A program made the translations under genes and the position numbers. A stretch of DNA of 64,000 bases from Liolophura sinensis (taxonomy: Eukaryota > Mollusca > Polyplacophora > Chitonida > Chitonidae), in assembly GCF_032854445.1 (NCBI RefSeq), contig NC_088302.1, forward strand, positions 19,403,338 to 19,467,337, given 5' to 3'. Of the stretch, positions 12,414 through 24,999 are shown piece by piece; the stretch's first letter is position 1; every line of letters starts with the position of its first letter. Below the pieces are notes generated by a model, which saw nothing but the letters and a program-made list of their open reading frames with translations, was not told where the DNA came from and made no database searches.

Positions 12414-13084
12414 TCTATTTGTTTTAGGACTTTAGCAAACTTACTGTCATATATACAGTATGTAAACTGTAGGTAATTTATTTATTTATTGACTGGAGTT
12501 GATACGCGATCGCAATGGCGAATGGCACCTGTGTGATTATGCTGTGATAACACGCTATCCACAACGTCACGGGGGTATGTAATGCCAAGATAAATGCGAT
12601 GTGTGCTGATTGGGAATATCTTTTGTAGCTAAATGTTTTACCAGTTGCCACATTTGTTAGGTTATGCCTCAAAGACCTTGGCGTACATCAACATTTCATC
12701 TTACCAAACATGCAGACCACATTATACAATCGGTATCGATTTTCGTTATATTACAGTTAACCCATCTCCATTATGTATTGGCTGATGTGAAAATAACTAC
12801 AAGTTTAATGGGGAAAGTATGCGGAGTGTCTTGATGAACTGGCAAGTAAAGCTATGAAAACAAGCTGAAGCACAATTTATAAAAAGAAACTAAATGGACC
12901 ATTTTTGCAAACGATACTTCTTTATTTTCACATGAATATGTAAGTAATACCAATCGATATGGTAATAAAAACCATAATAACATAACCATTATAAATATTT
13001 ATCATAAAGTAGTGAAGTGTTAGCACTCGTTGAGCAATACATATAACCATGGCGTATTAGTCTACGTTGAATTGCTTAGGCTGA

Positions 13085-13815
13085 CTCAGATTAGACCAAT
13101 ATAGATTATGAGCAGTCAGGTGGCGTGTTCGAATCCAGCTAATGTTGACTCGTTTTTTGTTTGTTTTTCTTCTTCTCTCTCGTTAACCTCTCGCCTCCAG
13201 CTGAAGACATTATCACATTCTAGACCACGGCCTAGACCGAGATTGCCCTGATGTTAGGTTTTGCAACACTTTGTTCCGCCAATGGCAGCTCCAAATCAAC
13301 GTTGGGGAACGCCCCGTTTAAACATTTGAAGCAGTTGCCTTAGCCATTTGTGACGGCGTATCAAACAACTTAAATTATCCAAGTACAATTACAATTCTCC
13401 ACTGCAATACGTTTGCAGCCACCCGTGTTCTTTTAGATTCTGTCCATCAGTTTTCCGTCGATCGGTTATTTTCAATATCCATGGGCATGTGATTATTTCG
13501 AAATGCTCAAACTGCCAGCCTCAACATATTTGTCAAGGCCTGGTAACTACATCAGATATTTTGACTGAGCCAGCTGACTGGTTTGGAGCCATCCTCCGGG
13601 AACAAAATTTTGCCAAAACCTAATGTCAGAGCAATGCCGAACTATCAAGGTCTCGCTGACTCAGACGTTTAAAATGCTAGCTGGTTTGACTGATGAGGGT
13701 GCGTGTTATAGGTCAAGAAATCTGCCGAAAGTCGGTGGTTTAATCCTGGCAAATCCACAAACTTGACCACCACTATATGAGTGAAAAATTCTAGAGCTCG
13801 GCAATAAACGTTCAT
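13085..13815. repeat. Composite repeat region with tRNA-like B box and inverted repeat
   Basis: A B-box-like GTGTTCGAATCC lies near 13127, preceded by tRNA-like sequence, suggesting another SINE head (+). 'cctgatgttaggttttgc' (near 13247) is the inverse of 'ttgccaaaacctaatgtcag' (near 13611), giving imperfect arms around a ~350-bp core. From 13731 'gtcggtggtttaatcctgg' to the 'gtgaaaaattct' end resembles the 3' part of SINE family 3. Element borders are not resolved. Confidence 0.35.
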
Positions 13816-14809
13816 AACTACTATCAGTCCTTACAGATAAACGCCATGACTATATAGCCTGCTATCATGAAAGCATCATTATTGTGATTATTACGGGCTA
13901 CATGAGTATTTTCTGCTGTTTTCTTCGTCTGGAAGAAAAATCAACAGAAAGGTAATACCTTTGAGCATGCTGATCACACAATAGCTTTGAACAAACGTTA
14001 CTATAAATATTGTACGGATATAAAGCACAAAGCACACCCAGAGACCTGGAGGCAAGATAAGACAGGGCTAAGTCGCACCTCTGTCTGGTGTCAGCGGCGT
14101 TTACGCTTGTGCGGACTTCATCCCCTAACAAATGCTTTCTGTAAGACAAGCCTCCGAGCAACGATTTCACAAATACCATGCTTTACAGTCCTTTACAATA
14201 TTCATACTGTTCCTTCAAGCTAGTTTAATATTCGTAGCCTTCCGCATCATGAGTTTTATTAAGACCATATATCCCAAAATACTCTTAATAATTAGTCTCC
14301 ATTTATAAGATGATCAAAGCAAGCTGGTCTCAACCTCAAACAGAATGCAACGCTGACAGCGCTGTTTTGTAACTGAACTCATCTTCTTCAACACCGCAGT
14401 GAACTTGGCTTATCAATTAAGCAACACAAGTGAGTTAACTTTGTGCACCATAGCAAAGTGAGTGACAGTTTTGTAGGACAAAGAAACGGTTTGCGCTATC
14501 AGTGAAGATGTCTACACAGAGCAGCGAAAATTATTTCATTTATTTAGGTACATAAATATATTCATCTATTGCTAAATCCTCGGATAAACTAGTACAATCC
14601 ATCCGTGTGACACCATTGTGGGGATTGGATCAGAGATTTGAGCATCAAAAGGATTTTCTTTTTGTTGTCTTCTTTTTATTATTTATTTACGTCAATGCAA
14701 ATGGCAAGACATGTTTCTATAGAGGTGCTGCCTAGACCGATGCAGTCTAATACAATATAGCACTTGTGTCTCTCCAGCAGAATATTATGCCGTGTCACTT
14801 CACATCCGG

Positions 14810-14950
14810 AGTTTTACTTCCGGTACCGCTCTTCCGGTCGCTGATTTCCGGTGAATGCTACGCCCAGAGTCCTCCGCACCCGAACAGGTTATACATAATG
14901 TCTTTGGCCTCGTGGCGTTGTGTGGATGACGACGACATTTGGCATTTTAC
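14810..14950. promoter_or_regulatory. CpG-rich patch with clustered ETS-type CTTCCGG motifs
   Basis: Within about 45 bp there are ACTTCCGGT, TCTTCCGGT and ATTTCCGGT, plus a CATCCGG. ACTTCCGGT is the reverse complement of the ETS/GABP consensus ACCGGAAGT. CpG density here and up to 14965 is far above the surrounding AT-rich DNA. Clustered ETS sites in a CpG-rich patch are typical of housekeeping promoters, which is an inference. Downstream on the plus strand an ATG (14898) opens a 31-codon frame with a possible donor GTAAAG at about 14972; on the minus strand a good acceptor (tttatttttctttacag) abuts the same segment. Which strand is transcribed is unknown. Confidence 0.35.
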
Positions 14951-15640
14951 GAATACGTCTGTTTGGAGCTCTGTAAAGAAAAATAAAAATTAAACCCAAA
15001 AAGCATAGCTTTGGGGAATTTATCAAACTTTTTTGTTTATGAAATACAAACCTTCAATATGTCAGTTACTAGGAATAGGCGAATTTTGAAATCGTACTCT
15101 TTTGGTGTTAAAAGTAAAACTAATATCCTAGTGTATCATGTGACACGTCAAAAATGTTAGACAACTTTTGTCCAACATTAATTTACCGACCACTTTTGTC
15201 GCTGTGTTGTGTAGGCACCAATGACGCCTCTTTCCTTCAAAATCTTCTTAATAATTTCACAAGCGTTCAGCTCCGTCTTCATACTTTGTAATGTGCTTTA
15301 AGTTTTCAATCATTTCAGACGCATTTTTAGAAAATGTATTCCATGATGCCTTGCAAGGGCTGTTGTCTTAAGTCGAACACTCTCTGTAGGGAGTAGGGAA
15401 TTACTGGTGGTCGATCAGTGACAGTAGTTCACATCTCCGTCACACGTCAGTGAACCGCACCAATTTGGGAAGACGGAGAGGCTGCCGGGTTTTGAAAAGA
15501 AAAGCCAACAGAATCTCTCGTTGGACATACATTTTGTCAAAACATGTGGTTCTCGCAATCTTAAAGCTAATTTTTTGTGATTCATAACAACTAGTGGGAT
15601 TTACAACTTACTCGAAGACTATCTGCAAAAATTAAGTTTA

Positions 15641-15934
15641 TTTCAAACATAGTTGTGTAAACCGGCTGGTGGTGAAACGCTATACGAGCGCACGCTAGAA
15701 ATAATTATGGAGAAACTACGACAACACCGACACGACTCGATACAAACCTTTCTGAAAGAAAGTCATGGCTTGTCATATATACACAGCTACTTTCTTATTT
15801 CACGATATTTCCGAGCTCATAATATCGGCCTTGATACATGGTGTGACAAACGTGTTTTCAGGAATAAAACCTGGCTCAAAAGTTTTTTCACAGTAGGAAA
15901 TCGTTCAATCATTAGCCATTTTATGTACCCGTAA
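15641..15934 (+). other. Unrecognised open frame with possible acceptor, candidate exon
   Basis: The frame is open from about 15653 to the TAA at 15934 (93 codons). It opens on TTG, not ATG, so if real it would be an internal exon; an acceptor-like 'caaacatag' ends at 15652. The peptide begins with a charged amphipathic stretch (ETLYERTLEIIMEKLRQHRH), then becomes aromatic-rich. I do not recognise the family, although the first segment vaguely recalls cullin-type helices. It lies about 0.7 kb downstream of the CpG/ETS patch, which could supply a first exon (14898-14971). No further exons were found to the right, so a relic or chance frame is at least as likely. Confidence 0.18.
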
Positions 15935-15944
15935 GGCCGCCGAT

Positions 15945-18900
15945 GATTTGGGAAAGCTCCTTAAAAATATATTATGAGCAGAATACATACAAGATGCGAA
16001 TTTCTATAATATTTTAATCCCGCTTTTTGTTGTGAGTTTGTTATCTGAGAGTATTTTGTAAAGCCAGTACCTGTAGCAGGTGTTGTGCATGGGGGTCTTG
16101 ATTTTTGTAATCCACATAAACATTGCATATTTTCTCACTTAAGTTTAACTGAGGAGTTTGTCAAGATACTTCAGTTTAATTGAAGTCCGAATGAACTGAG
16201 GTTTCCAAGGGATGGGTGTTGAGGTACCTGGTAATGCATTTACTGAGGCCATGTCATACCGTGCATCATTCGCAAGTTTTGAGCATAGCTTTAGAATGAT
16301 TAGTAGATAAATACAAATGGGAATTTGACAATTCTTATCTTTAATCTAGACATTTTATTAGCACACTAAACAAATGGTATGTACATGTATGGTTTTGAGT
16401 CTGCTAATGACCTTCCAGAGCCTCGCATGTCCCAGACCTGCAGGTGCCAGATGAAATGTAAAGGGTTTATATTCTCTTCATTGAACTGGGAAATCAGGTC
16501 TGTCATCCTTTCAGTTGGATCTTACCACTTGAACTTTGTTTTCTGAGCAAACATTGTTTATATATTTTCTGTGAAATTATCGATGCCATTCACACCAAAA
16601 CGTACTTCTCAGAGCTCGATATTCTCTCAAGGTCGTCTGATAGTTATATCAATGGTTTGGAAGCCATTTTTATGTCAAAGTTATGTCAAAGCCCGGTTTA
16701 ACTAATTTAATGACGTATCTACACGAATATACATACAATACTAACTTTTTCTTGAACTGCCCTTGGTAATATGTTGCAAACTATCTTTTTAAATTAATCT
16801 AAAAAGTGTGTAGCCCCCCCCCCCCCCACCTCCCCCTCCTCAATGAGACTCAGCTGTTAGATTTAACCCATGTTCCCACCAAAGTAGACACGTGGTCTGC
16901 AATAAATGGAAAGTGTCTTCAAATCGACATGCGTGCGTTATCGTCGTGGATGTTTTATCCACATATGTAAGGCAGCATTATTATTTCAATGACCAAACGG
17001 CAATCATTCACGTTCCATCCCTGTATGGACCCCATACACGAGAGGAGAGAAAGTCAAGGGGTCAGTAGATTCAAGACAATCCCGCAAAGCCTAACGCGGT
17101 GGGGTGTGGAATGCTTCCCTCTAAATAATGCCACACAACCATCCACTTTAAATATTGGATAGCATGGTTTTGTAGAATACAACCCAGAAAAGGGCATGGT
17201 GAGTGTTTTGGGTAATGAAAATGGCAAAGATATCTTTTCACTAAATTGATGTTCCGGTATCAATATTTCTATCTTTTTCTTTTTTAACCAAGCGAGTATA
17301 CTGAAAAATGACATCGTTTGTTGCCTTGTGTAAGCTGTCAGGAAAGGCTGGCTTTCTAGGCCAGGGTAGGCCTATACTCCAGCTGTGCCAGCTTGCACGG
17401 CGATGTCAACCGCGGTGAACACTTCGTGGAAGACTTCTCTGATCTACCCGCTTACTTTCAATGTGTCTTAATCAGTGATTGTCTGTAGTTATTGAGAAGG
17501 TACGGTAATCAAAACTACGTCGTCTGACATTTCTAGCTGGCCATATGGTATAGTAGGACTTTTGTTACCTTCAGCGATAAGAGAGTTCTAATTTTTGCCA
17601 CATCACCTAGCTTTCAGTGCCTGAGGTATTGCTAGGCCTCTACTTTTTTGCAACCATCATAAGATTTTCCACACAAGTAACTTTTAAAAAGTTATGGAGC
17701 ATGTGACGGAACTTCGTCGGAATTACAGCTAATAAAAGATGGCAATGCATAAAACATTTTCAGATTGATGTCTCAACAACGGAAGTAGGGTTCCATTCCT
17801 GCAGGGTGCCTGTGTGAATGACGTCATGTATCAACCATATTTCAGCTTGGTTATGATAGAATGCTGACCATGGTAAACGTTAAAGTGCACACGCAAAAAA
17901 CATCTGCGCACATCATTCGGAATTACGATTTCGCAAATGGCCCCCGAAGCAGAGCCACGGTATTCATAGTGTATTAGGTGGTGGGAAGTGGGGAAATCTA
18001 CACGCTTAAATTAATACGTCGTGTCTAAGTTTCGAGACACGACTTACGACAACAGAGTGGCGTCCAATTGTGACTTGACGCCGTCGCTTTACGGCACGGT
18101 AGGACCAATCTATTAAATATAACACGAGGTGAGTAAAACTAATTAAAAAAGATTACAGTAATCTTCAGGGCCCGGTTGTTCAAAAACTCAATACCAGATT
18201 GAACTTTAAGCTAAATCTCCAATTTTGTACTTAATAATACTTGTAACAGTATATTAAATATGAACTAAATCTCCTGGCTGCTGAATTTCCCTCACATCCC
18301 AAATTTAAATGTAACTTAATAACAGTATTAACAGTAATACATTTGCAACTGGGCCCTGTTATATTCTTGGATGGGTTTGGGTTCCTAATATTGCAAAAAT
18401 AATATTATTTTGACGATACATTGATCTAAACACGATCACTGCCATATTGAAACACAGGCAAGTAGCTCTTCTGTGCCGTAAAGTGGTGACGTAGTTTTGC
18501 ACTGGGACGTCACTCTGTTGTAATGATGCACCTGGAAAACAGCGTATTCGAGTCGACCAAGTTGTGCGGTCTATTGTTCATTCCTCCAATTGCATTGACG
18601 ATTTGCGCGCAAACTGGTCACGATATACATAAGCACACAAGTACTTCGTCATTAGTTTGCACGCATTACGAGAGAAAAATGGCTATTTCGGCTAGAATCC
18701 AAGTCACCATTAAGCGGGAAACGGCATCCCATTTTAAGACCTTATCATGGAACACGCAGTGCCAGAATATGTATCAGTTGCATGGTGACAAACCTGTGCG
18801 CTATATGCATCACATCTTGAGTAGTACAAAGAGTTTGGGAACAATGGTATAAAGTCGTTTCTGACTGTATAAGTAAAAAACTTGAAATCTTTTGACCATG

Positions 18901-19847
18901 TTTAATTTTTGGTGCTGGAAGTTTGAAATTCTGAGAAATCAGTTTCATGATAACATTGATGGGATGGTCAAAATATTAGTTTGCAGGGTCGAAAAAAATC
19001 TAAAATCGTGTTTCTAATTTTGACTGAAGTCAGAATTGGCTTCGTTGAATCGCCCCAGGTCAAAAATGTCCAGCGGCACACAACGAGCAAGTCACCTATG
19101 TGATTTCAAGGGTGGAGAAATCTGGAGAACGCGGAGTAAACAACTGCTCTTAAGCGGGCACCGGACAAATCTCCTGACTTAGACCCACAGCTGAATGAAA
19201 ATTTGCAAATTGGTCACGGGCTGCGACGAGAACAATACTTTCGTTAAATGAGCCAGCGAGATCGCACAGAATCGCCAAGAGAGGAAACATTATCCAGAAA
19301 GAAAGGGGTTTCACATATGTCAAGAAAATCATTTCACAGTAGAATACTAACTGTTTTTTTCACAGTCCTTTCAATGCACTGTTACATAAATTTTTTGCTA
19401 CCGCTACTGTACGCTAAATGAAGGTATTTTAGAGTTGTGCAGATGGCAGCACTCAACCCTTTTTTTTTTCACATTTACGATGGCTACTAGAGCCAACGAT
19501 TTACCTATATAGCTAATTATTGGTCAACTCTCAAACATGTGACTTATGCCATAATGGTGGAAGTAAAGTGGTGAAAGTCATGCAAGACCACACAAAAGAA
19601 CACCGCCATCTGCTTATTACCGCCAGAACCCCGAAATAATGGAAGCAAGACAATCTTGAAAATTCCCTAGAATAATACTGAATTAATTTCTCGTGTGTGA
19701 TTTAAGAATTTAAACGCAAGCACTTTAACAATACAAAATTGAAAGGAAAATAATACACCTGGCTGTCGACTAAGGGAAAATAATTCGGTAATGTAGGTAT
19801 TTATACTAAGTGATATAGCCATTTGACTAATATCACGGAGTTATCCC
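15945..19847. other. Intergenic stretch, 3' side of the GPCR gene
   Basis: AT-rich with a 12-13-base C run at 16817-16829. No SINE with intact ends, exon or RNA gene is seen. Short frames at 17054-17314 and 18523-18852 have no family features. The 3' UTR of the minus-strand GPCR gene must start at 19968; no canonical AATAAA was identified on the minus strand in 19000-19968. Confidence 0.4.
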
Positions 19848-19926
19848 CCCTTGGACAATATCCAGACGGTGGTACGTCTATCTTGGTCCCTTGGACAATA
19901 TCCAGACGGCGGTACGTCTATCTTGG
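19848..19926. repeat. 40-bp tandem duplication next to the GPCR stop codon
   Basis: 'cccttggacaatatccagac' plus 'ggtacgtctatcttgg' occurs twice in direct tandem with one or two differences. It lies 43-120 bp 3' of the GPCR stop codon, so it is probably in the 3' UTR. Confidence 0.85.
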
Positions 19927-19968
19927 CCATGGGCCATAACTGAGTGTTGTTCCCCATGAAGTTTTTAG

Positions 19969-20654
19969 TTACCTGTAGGGTGGTGGCGTCGGTTTCCTCT
20001 CTATTGACGAGCCTCTGCCGCTACAGGAGACCGTCAGGCCCCGGAACCCTTCCCTCAGTCGCACGTTAAGACACCAGTACATGATGGGGTTGAGTGCACT
20101 GTGCGCATGTCCAAGCCAAAGTGAATATAGAAGAACCCCGATCTGCGGAAAACTTCCCGATATATCCATCGCCAAAGAGATAATGTTATATGGTAACCAA
20201 AACAACAAGAACAGCGCCACGAGAACGACGAGCATGCGCGCGGCCCTCTGGCGTGACTCGACTGTCTGTACGCTGCTGTTGGAGTTGACCCGCTCTAGTT
20301 TCCGGTCATACAACGTCTTGCCGATGCAGGCGTAGCACACGGCCAGGATCGTTGATGGGATGATGTATACGAGAAGCAAAGACGCCACGCCAAACGCTCG
20401 GCGATTGTCCCGTGTCCGCCATTGTTCACGACAAAATTTGATCTCTCCGAAGTGTTCCAAAGTCACGACATCGAGTTCTCTCACGAGAATCAACGGGATC
20501 ATGATGAGTGCTGAAATGAGCCAGATGCTGAGAATAATGCTCAGGGCTTCCGCGGGTTTCGTAACTCGTCGTTTGCTCATGGGAAATTTGATACCGATGA
20601 AACGGTCAATGCTCATTGCCATAAGAGTAAAAATGCTGGCGGCAACAGCAACTC
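19969..20654 (-). CDS. Class A peptide GPCR, exon 2 (end of TM3 to C-terminus)
   Basis: Second and last coding exon of a rhodopsin-family neuropeptide receptor; seven-helix plasma-membrane protein coupling to G proteins. The acceptor 'tatatttcag' precedes 20654 and the exon starts with GA, completing a glycine codon split with exon 1 (CAA G / GA GTT). In the 362-aa joined protein this exon gives residues 135-362: end of TM3, then DRF (151-153, variant of DRY), TM4 ~169-191, ECL2 Cys209 (partner of Cys127), TM5 ~221-246, TM6 with FWLPY (286-290; CWLP variant), TM7 ~306-330 with NPIMY (323-327), and a short Ser/Pro-rich tail ending at TGA. FLQGVAVAASIFTL and the ECL2 CxxxW resemble QRFP, orexin and allatotropin receptors; the ligand cannot be named from sequence alone. 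Length is normal for the family and there is no frameshift. Confidence 0.93.
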
Positions 20655-22397
20655 CTGAAATATAAAAATAAACAAAATCAGTTTAATTAATATTCAGATG
20701 TCCTTGACTGATTCATGTGTTCTTTTGATTTATTTAAATACTACATCATTACCTCATTTAAACACTGAATTTACAGCTAGCTGATATGTTTCACAACTTT
20801 CTCACCTGTTCTTTAAACAAATACGATACAAGGTTTTTCAAAACAACATGTGCGACATTCCGCGAATAGTATTCCTCCTCGTGTTGCACTGTGGCGCCCC
20901 ATTAACTGAATGATCCATGTTAAAACAAAGAAAGCCCAGGTTAAAGTATAGGATGTCAATAAGTTAACCAACTAATTGATCAGCTAATAAAAAATACTTC
21001 CTGAGCAAAAATATCAAAATAGCAAAACAGTCATCAAGAATTTAGCATATCAAAATATACTTATATTATCATATAAAGCATTGGGTATTCTGTATAAAAG
21101 ACAATGTCGTTTGTGTTATTTAGATAGAGCAATATGCTACAACCTTTATACATGAAAAAAAGTCATGTGATACAAGTCAAATGATATTGATTGGTTTGCT
21201 TCAGGGAGAGTGCGATAACATTTAAATATAGCCTCGGAACCCGAATCTGAATAGAGATCGACTTGTTTGTCAACACGGCTAAATGTTCCAAATGTCAGAA
21301 GACATTGAATTCGACTTGAGTTTCAGCGCGGCTAAATCATAACGTTTGTTTTTCCAAAATTCTGCTTACACTGTCTGTTTACTGACATTTCGCATTGCGC
21401 AGAAATCAAGGGCTCCGGAACGTTATTAAGCTGGAGACCGGAGAATACGCAGCTGATGACGAACCGTTCTGATGAAAGCTTGTGTTTGCTTGCGATTCCT
21501 GGCCGCTGGGCAGATAATGAAAATATTATTCTCATGCACATGGCTATAAGCGATCACGTATGCTCTTGGTTATAATGTTTAGTCCGTGTACCGTTACAAG
21601 ATAATAACTGGTTTGTTTGTCAGTTCGGATTGCATTCTGCCTCTATATGTGTCGTAGCGTACAAATGAGTACGAGCCTAAGTGATTGATGAAGTGTTGAT
21701 GCTGGCATACGTAAACTTAATGTCATGTCGTAATGTGAAGACTCCGGTCCGTTACCCTTAAGCACATAAAACCCTGCACTATTAATGCAGAGAAATGCTC
21801 TTCAGTATTCTACGTTCAGTTTATAAACGGACAAACAACCGGGCTTTCAACCATGTCTCGTACCATTTCGTTATCATTCAACACTGCGACCCCGTTGGTC
21901 AGAGGCAAATTGGCTGTGGCGTAAAGAACGCTTTAGCTAAACGAGCCAACCTGGAGACTGTAAAGGAATTAAAGACTGGAAAACACATGACCTTGACCTA
22001 CAGACAATTGCAGTCGTTGTATAGGGTAAAGTCTTTTGGGAGTTGAGGCCTTCCCTCACTACAGACAGTTATACATTAAACACCTTCAGCCCTATCAGCA
22101 TGTACGCATGGTCGCGTCTGACAGGACAAAGGGATCGCAATGAGAAACAACAGAAACACAGCACCGTTACTCTCCATTGTCCATAATACATGGATATATG
22201 TAGCATGGCGAAGTTGATATACCACAGACACAAACAGTCGTTGATTTTGCCCGTATCTCTAGAGCTTTAGCATGATGGATTGTCTGTGTGTTTTCCAGTG
22301 CACAGAGAATGGTTAAAACGACACAGTCGTCCATTACTACTGGCGATTACTGTCAAACTGTGTATAGCCAACATGCTAACATGGGCCTCGTAGAATT

Positions 22398-22493
22398 AGT
22401 TGACTGTAACTACCATGACAACGTATTTATTTAGCATGTGTTGACATGGTAGTTACAATCAACTTATTATATGACTGCTTTGCGGAACGGGGC
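22398..22493. mobile_element. Hairpin (foldback) element, partial
   Basis: AGTTGACTGTAACTACCATG (22398-22417) and the reverse complement of 22445-22464 match at 19 of 20 positions around a 27-nt loop. A terminal-like TGCGGAACGGGGC at 22481-22493 matches the right end of the related element at 57924-58040. The left terminus is not recognisable here. Confidence 0.6.
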
Positions 22494-22599
22494 AGTTATC
22501 CACACAGATGTACATGTTATGAGATGCTAAAGTGCCGACCTTTCAATTCTAAAGACTACAGCATTGAGAATAAAACTAGAGTATAGCGACGACACCTCA

Positions 22600-22675
22600 C
22601 CGGTGATATCCGACCTCTTATCAATTTACCCCGGTTAGCGTTTTATTCTATATTTGTCAATGTAAATACTTGAAT
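22600..22675 (-). repeat. Family D dispersed repeat, fragment
   Basis: 'ccggtgatatccgacctctt', 'caatttaccccggttagcg', 'ttttattctatatttgtcaa' follow the order of the core of family D. Diverged fragment. Confidence 0.4.
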
Positions 22676-22835
22676 AGTAGTAACTCATGACCTAGCACCG
22701 TGGTTTAATCAGAAAATTGAGATCTACACAAAAAATAGTGAAAAAGATGTTCCTTTAACCTCCATGTAGACACGTCTAATTGAGATTAAATCACTCGCTG
22801 ACTGATTGGTTTTAAACACCCTTGCTCAAGATTAT

Positions 22836-23033
22836 GCCTAAAGGGAACTGGAGTGACCGGAGCAAACCGTCGACCTTCGTAAGGTGTGTGGCAAAGCTCT
22901 TGACTCCAAGCCGTAGGCATCGCTGGCGAAACAGGCGAAAAAGGCGAGATCTGGATTCGAACTCATTTGCCAAGCATATGATGGTCGCAGCGACTCAGTG
23001 CTTTGACCTGAGCCAGCGAGGCTACAGTGCTCT
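22836..23033 (-). mobile_element. SINE family 3, best copy
   Basis: On the minus strand a tRNA-like head starts near 23030 with an A-box-like TGGCTCAGGTCA and a good B box GAGTTCGAATCC (about 22956), followed by a body with 'gaaggtcgacggtttgctcc'. This head differs from those of families 1 and 2. The 123-codon plus-strand frame over this region is an artefact of the SINE. Confidence 0.75.
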
Positions 23034-24623
23034 GAGAATAGATTGTTATACTAATAGAGTAGTAGAAGTAATTCACACCCTATTTTTCTATTGTCAGTTT
23101 CGCTGGCAAATTGTAAAAACTGATAAACGTATGCCGTGTGGCGTCACTCATTTCCTTTTTGTGCGGGCAGATAATGACATGTCACGTGGTTAAAGAAAAT
23201 TGTGAATACGGTTAGATGCTGATGAAAGAGAAGTTCCAACAGAATAATTTTGCTAACAGACTGTTCAGTCAGTTCACGCGTGCGGTACAACAAAGGCAAT
23301 ACAGATCCCAATGAATTCCTCGCTTGGCGCTCAGCACTGAGAGGTTAGGGTATGGAAAAAGAACTGACTCGCCCGGTGTCCGTATAATGTAACTGTGTAG
23401 GGCATCATGTCTGGTGTCTTTGGTATGATATAATTCAGTGGCGGAATGGCGCGCTTTGGCGTTTCTGGTTAAGACAAGCACGTAGTATTCATATCGGCCA
23501 TCGCCTTGAGTATGCAAAATCATGTAAAGTATAAATGCACCAGTCGTTAGCCGAAACATTTAAATAAACCTGCGCATTTATGAGCCTCAAAAAGTAGAAT
23601 TATTTTCTTAAAAGGGATAATGTCTAGGTGGCCTCTAGTCGCAAGTTCACATACACGTCTCGTCAGAAAGATTGTGGCTTTTACTTAGAAGGTTTATCAG
23701 GTTCCTGGCAAGGAGCGTTAGTCTACTCCACAGGCACTATATATGGTATTCCCCATCTACAAACTTATACAATGGTGTAGCAAGGCGACAATTTCTTGAT
23801 AATACATAAACAGCAGTGAAATACCCACTAAACTCTTTCTTTTAAATTACTGCTATCCAGAACACGTGGGTAGGGTAACAATGACAGTTTGGCTTCAGAG
23901 CCCTTAGTTTGTTCAGCCTGACTTTCGGGATCCGTCACATGAGTAACAACATCAACAAGATCAGAAGCTTGTGACGGCATATAGTTTTTATTACTGTTTT
24001 TTACTGTTTATTGCCCACGACTGACATTGACGTGAGCACAGCAAGTTGTGTTTAACAATCTTTCCCCTCTTAAATCCATGTTTGAGTGTCCCGAAAATTC
24101 TCGAAAACAGCCAGCTACGCGTTTGGCTTTTTTCCGAGTAGGACCGCATATGAGTAACACGAGAATTCGAGGAGTTCCGAGTATTGCCGTGTTATTATAC
24201 TGGAATTTCATACATGACCTGTGAATGACAGGTGAGGCAAAGAATGTCACTAAGCTGCCTTACATCGGACGCAGAAATGGGCAGGAAACATGGACAACCA
24301 CGTGTTGAGGACATCTAACTGAGAAGCGAGGAGTGCAGGCAGGATAAGTCAGTGCTTACTTATAAGGTTATGTTATACATTTATACGTAAACTCAGGCCC
24401 TTAGAACTACGTCATATGAGGACTGTCACAGCATAAAGTCCTATCCCATTTTCAAGAGAATCTAGGTGGAAATATTTAAATGATATGAAGGAAACTATGG
24501 AACGGAGCTAACTCTATGCATGGTTCAAACGGCTTTTCGATGAATAACACTGTTTAACCTCTATGACAGAAGAACCCTCAAAAACAAGTCTTCGGCAGTT
24601 TCCGAAAAATTCACTTGATGTGA

Positions 24624-24999
24624 ACCGACCCAATGGCTTAGTTAGTAGAGCGTCCCGCTCCGGGGGTGGTAGATCCACAGTCAGACCTGGGTCGGGTCAC
24701 ATGTAAGACTTTTAAAAAGGAAGTAGTAGCTTCATCACTTGGCGTTCAACATTAAAGGGATTGTGCAACGACTGTATGACCCCAAATGGCTCCGGTGGGG
24801 CAGCTCACCCAAATGGCTCGGGTGGGGCAGCTCAATTGCCTGCGGTAAGTCGTCTCAGGGAGCAGCACTGGACAAAAGAGCCGCGGAAATCCGTCCTGCT
24901 ACAAGGAGGCACATCACATGCACTCTAAGGACTCCGTCGTCATATGACTGAAAAATTGTTAAGTACGACGTTAAACCCTAAGCAATCGCTCGCACTCAG
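24624..24999 (+). mobile_element. SINE family 2, full length with 13-bp TSD
   Basis: Complete 376-bp tRNA-derived SINE. The head has an A-box-like TGGCTTAGTTAG and the anticodon-arm-like GTAGAGCGTCCCGCTCCGGG; an internal direct duplication ('aaatggctc(c/g)ggtggggcag') follows; the 3' module has the stem CGTCGT/ACGACG with a 24-nt loop and ends 'ttaaaccctaagca'. Exact 13-bp direct repeats TCACTTGATGTGA flank it (24611-24623 and 25000-25012), so the ends are certain and the insertion is fairly young. Confidence 0.93.

Noticed and set aside
22940-23033. tRNA gene on the minus strand
   Set aside because: A and B boxes are present but the cloverleaf stems do not close and a SINE body follows; it is a SINE head.
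22822-23193. 123-codon plus-strand frame
   Set aside because: Covers SINE family 3 in antisense; no protein features.
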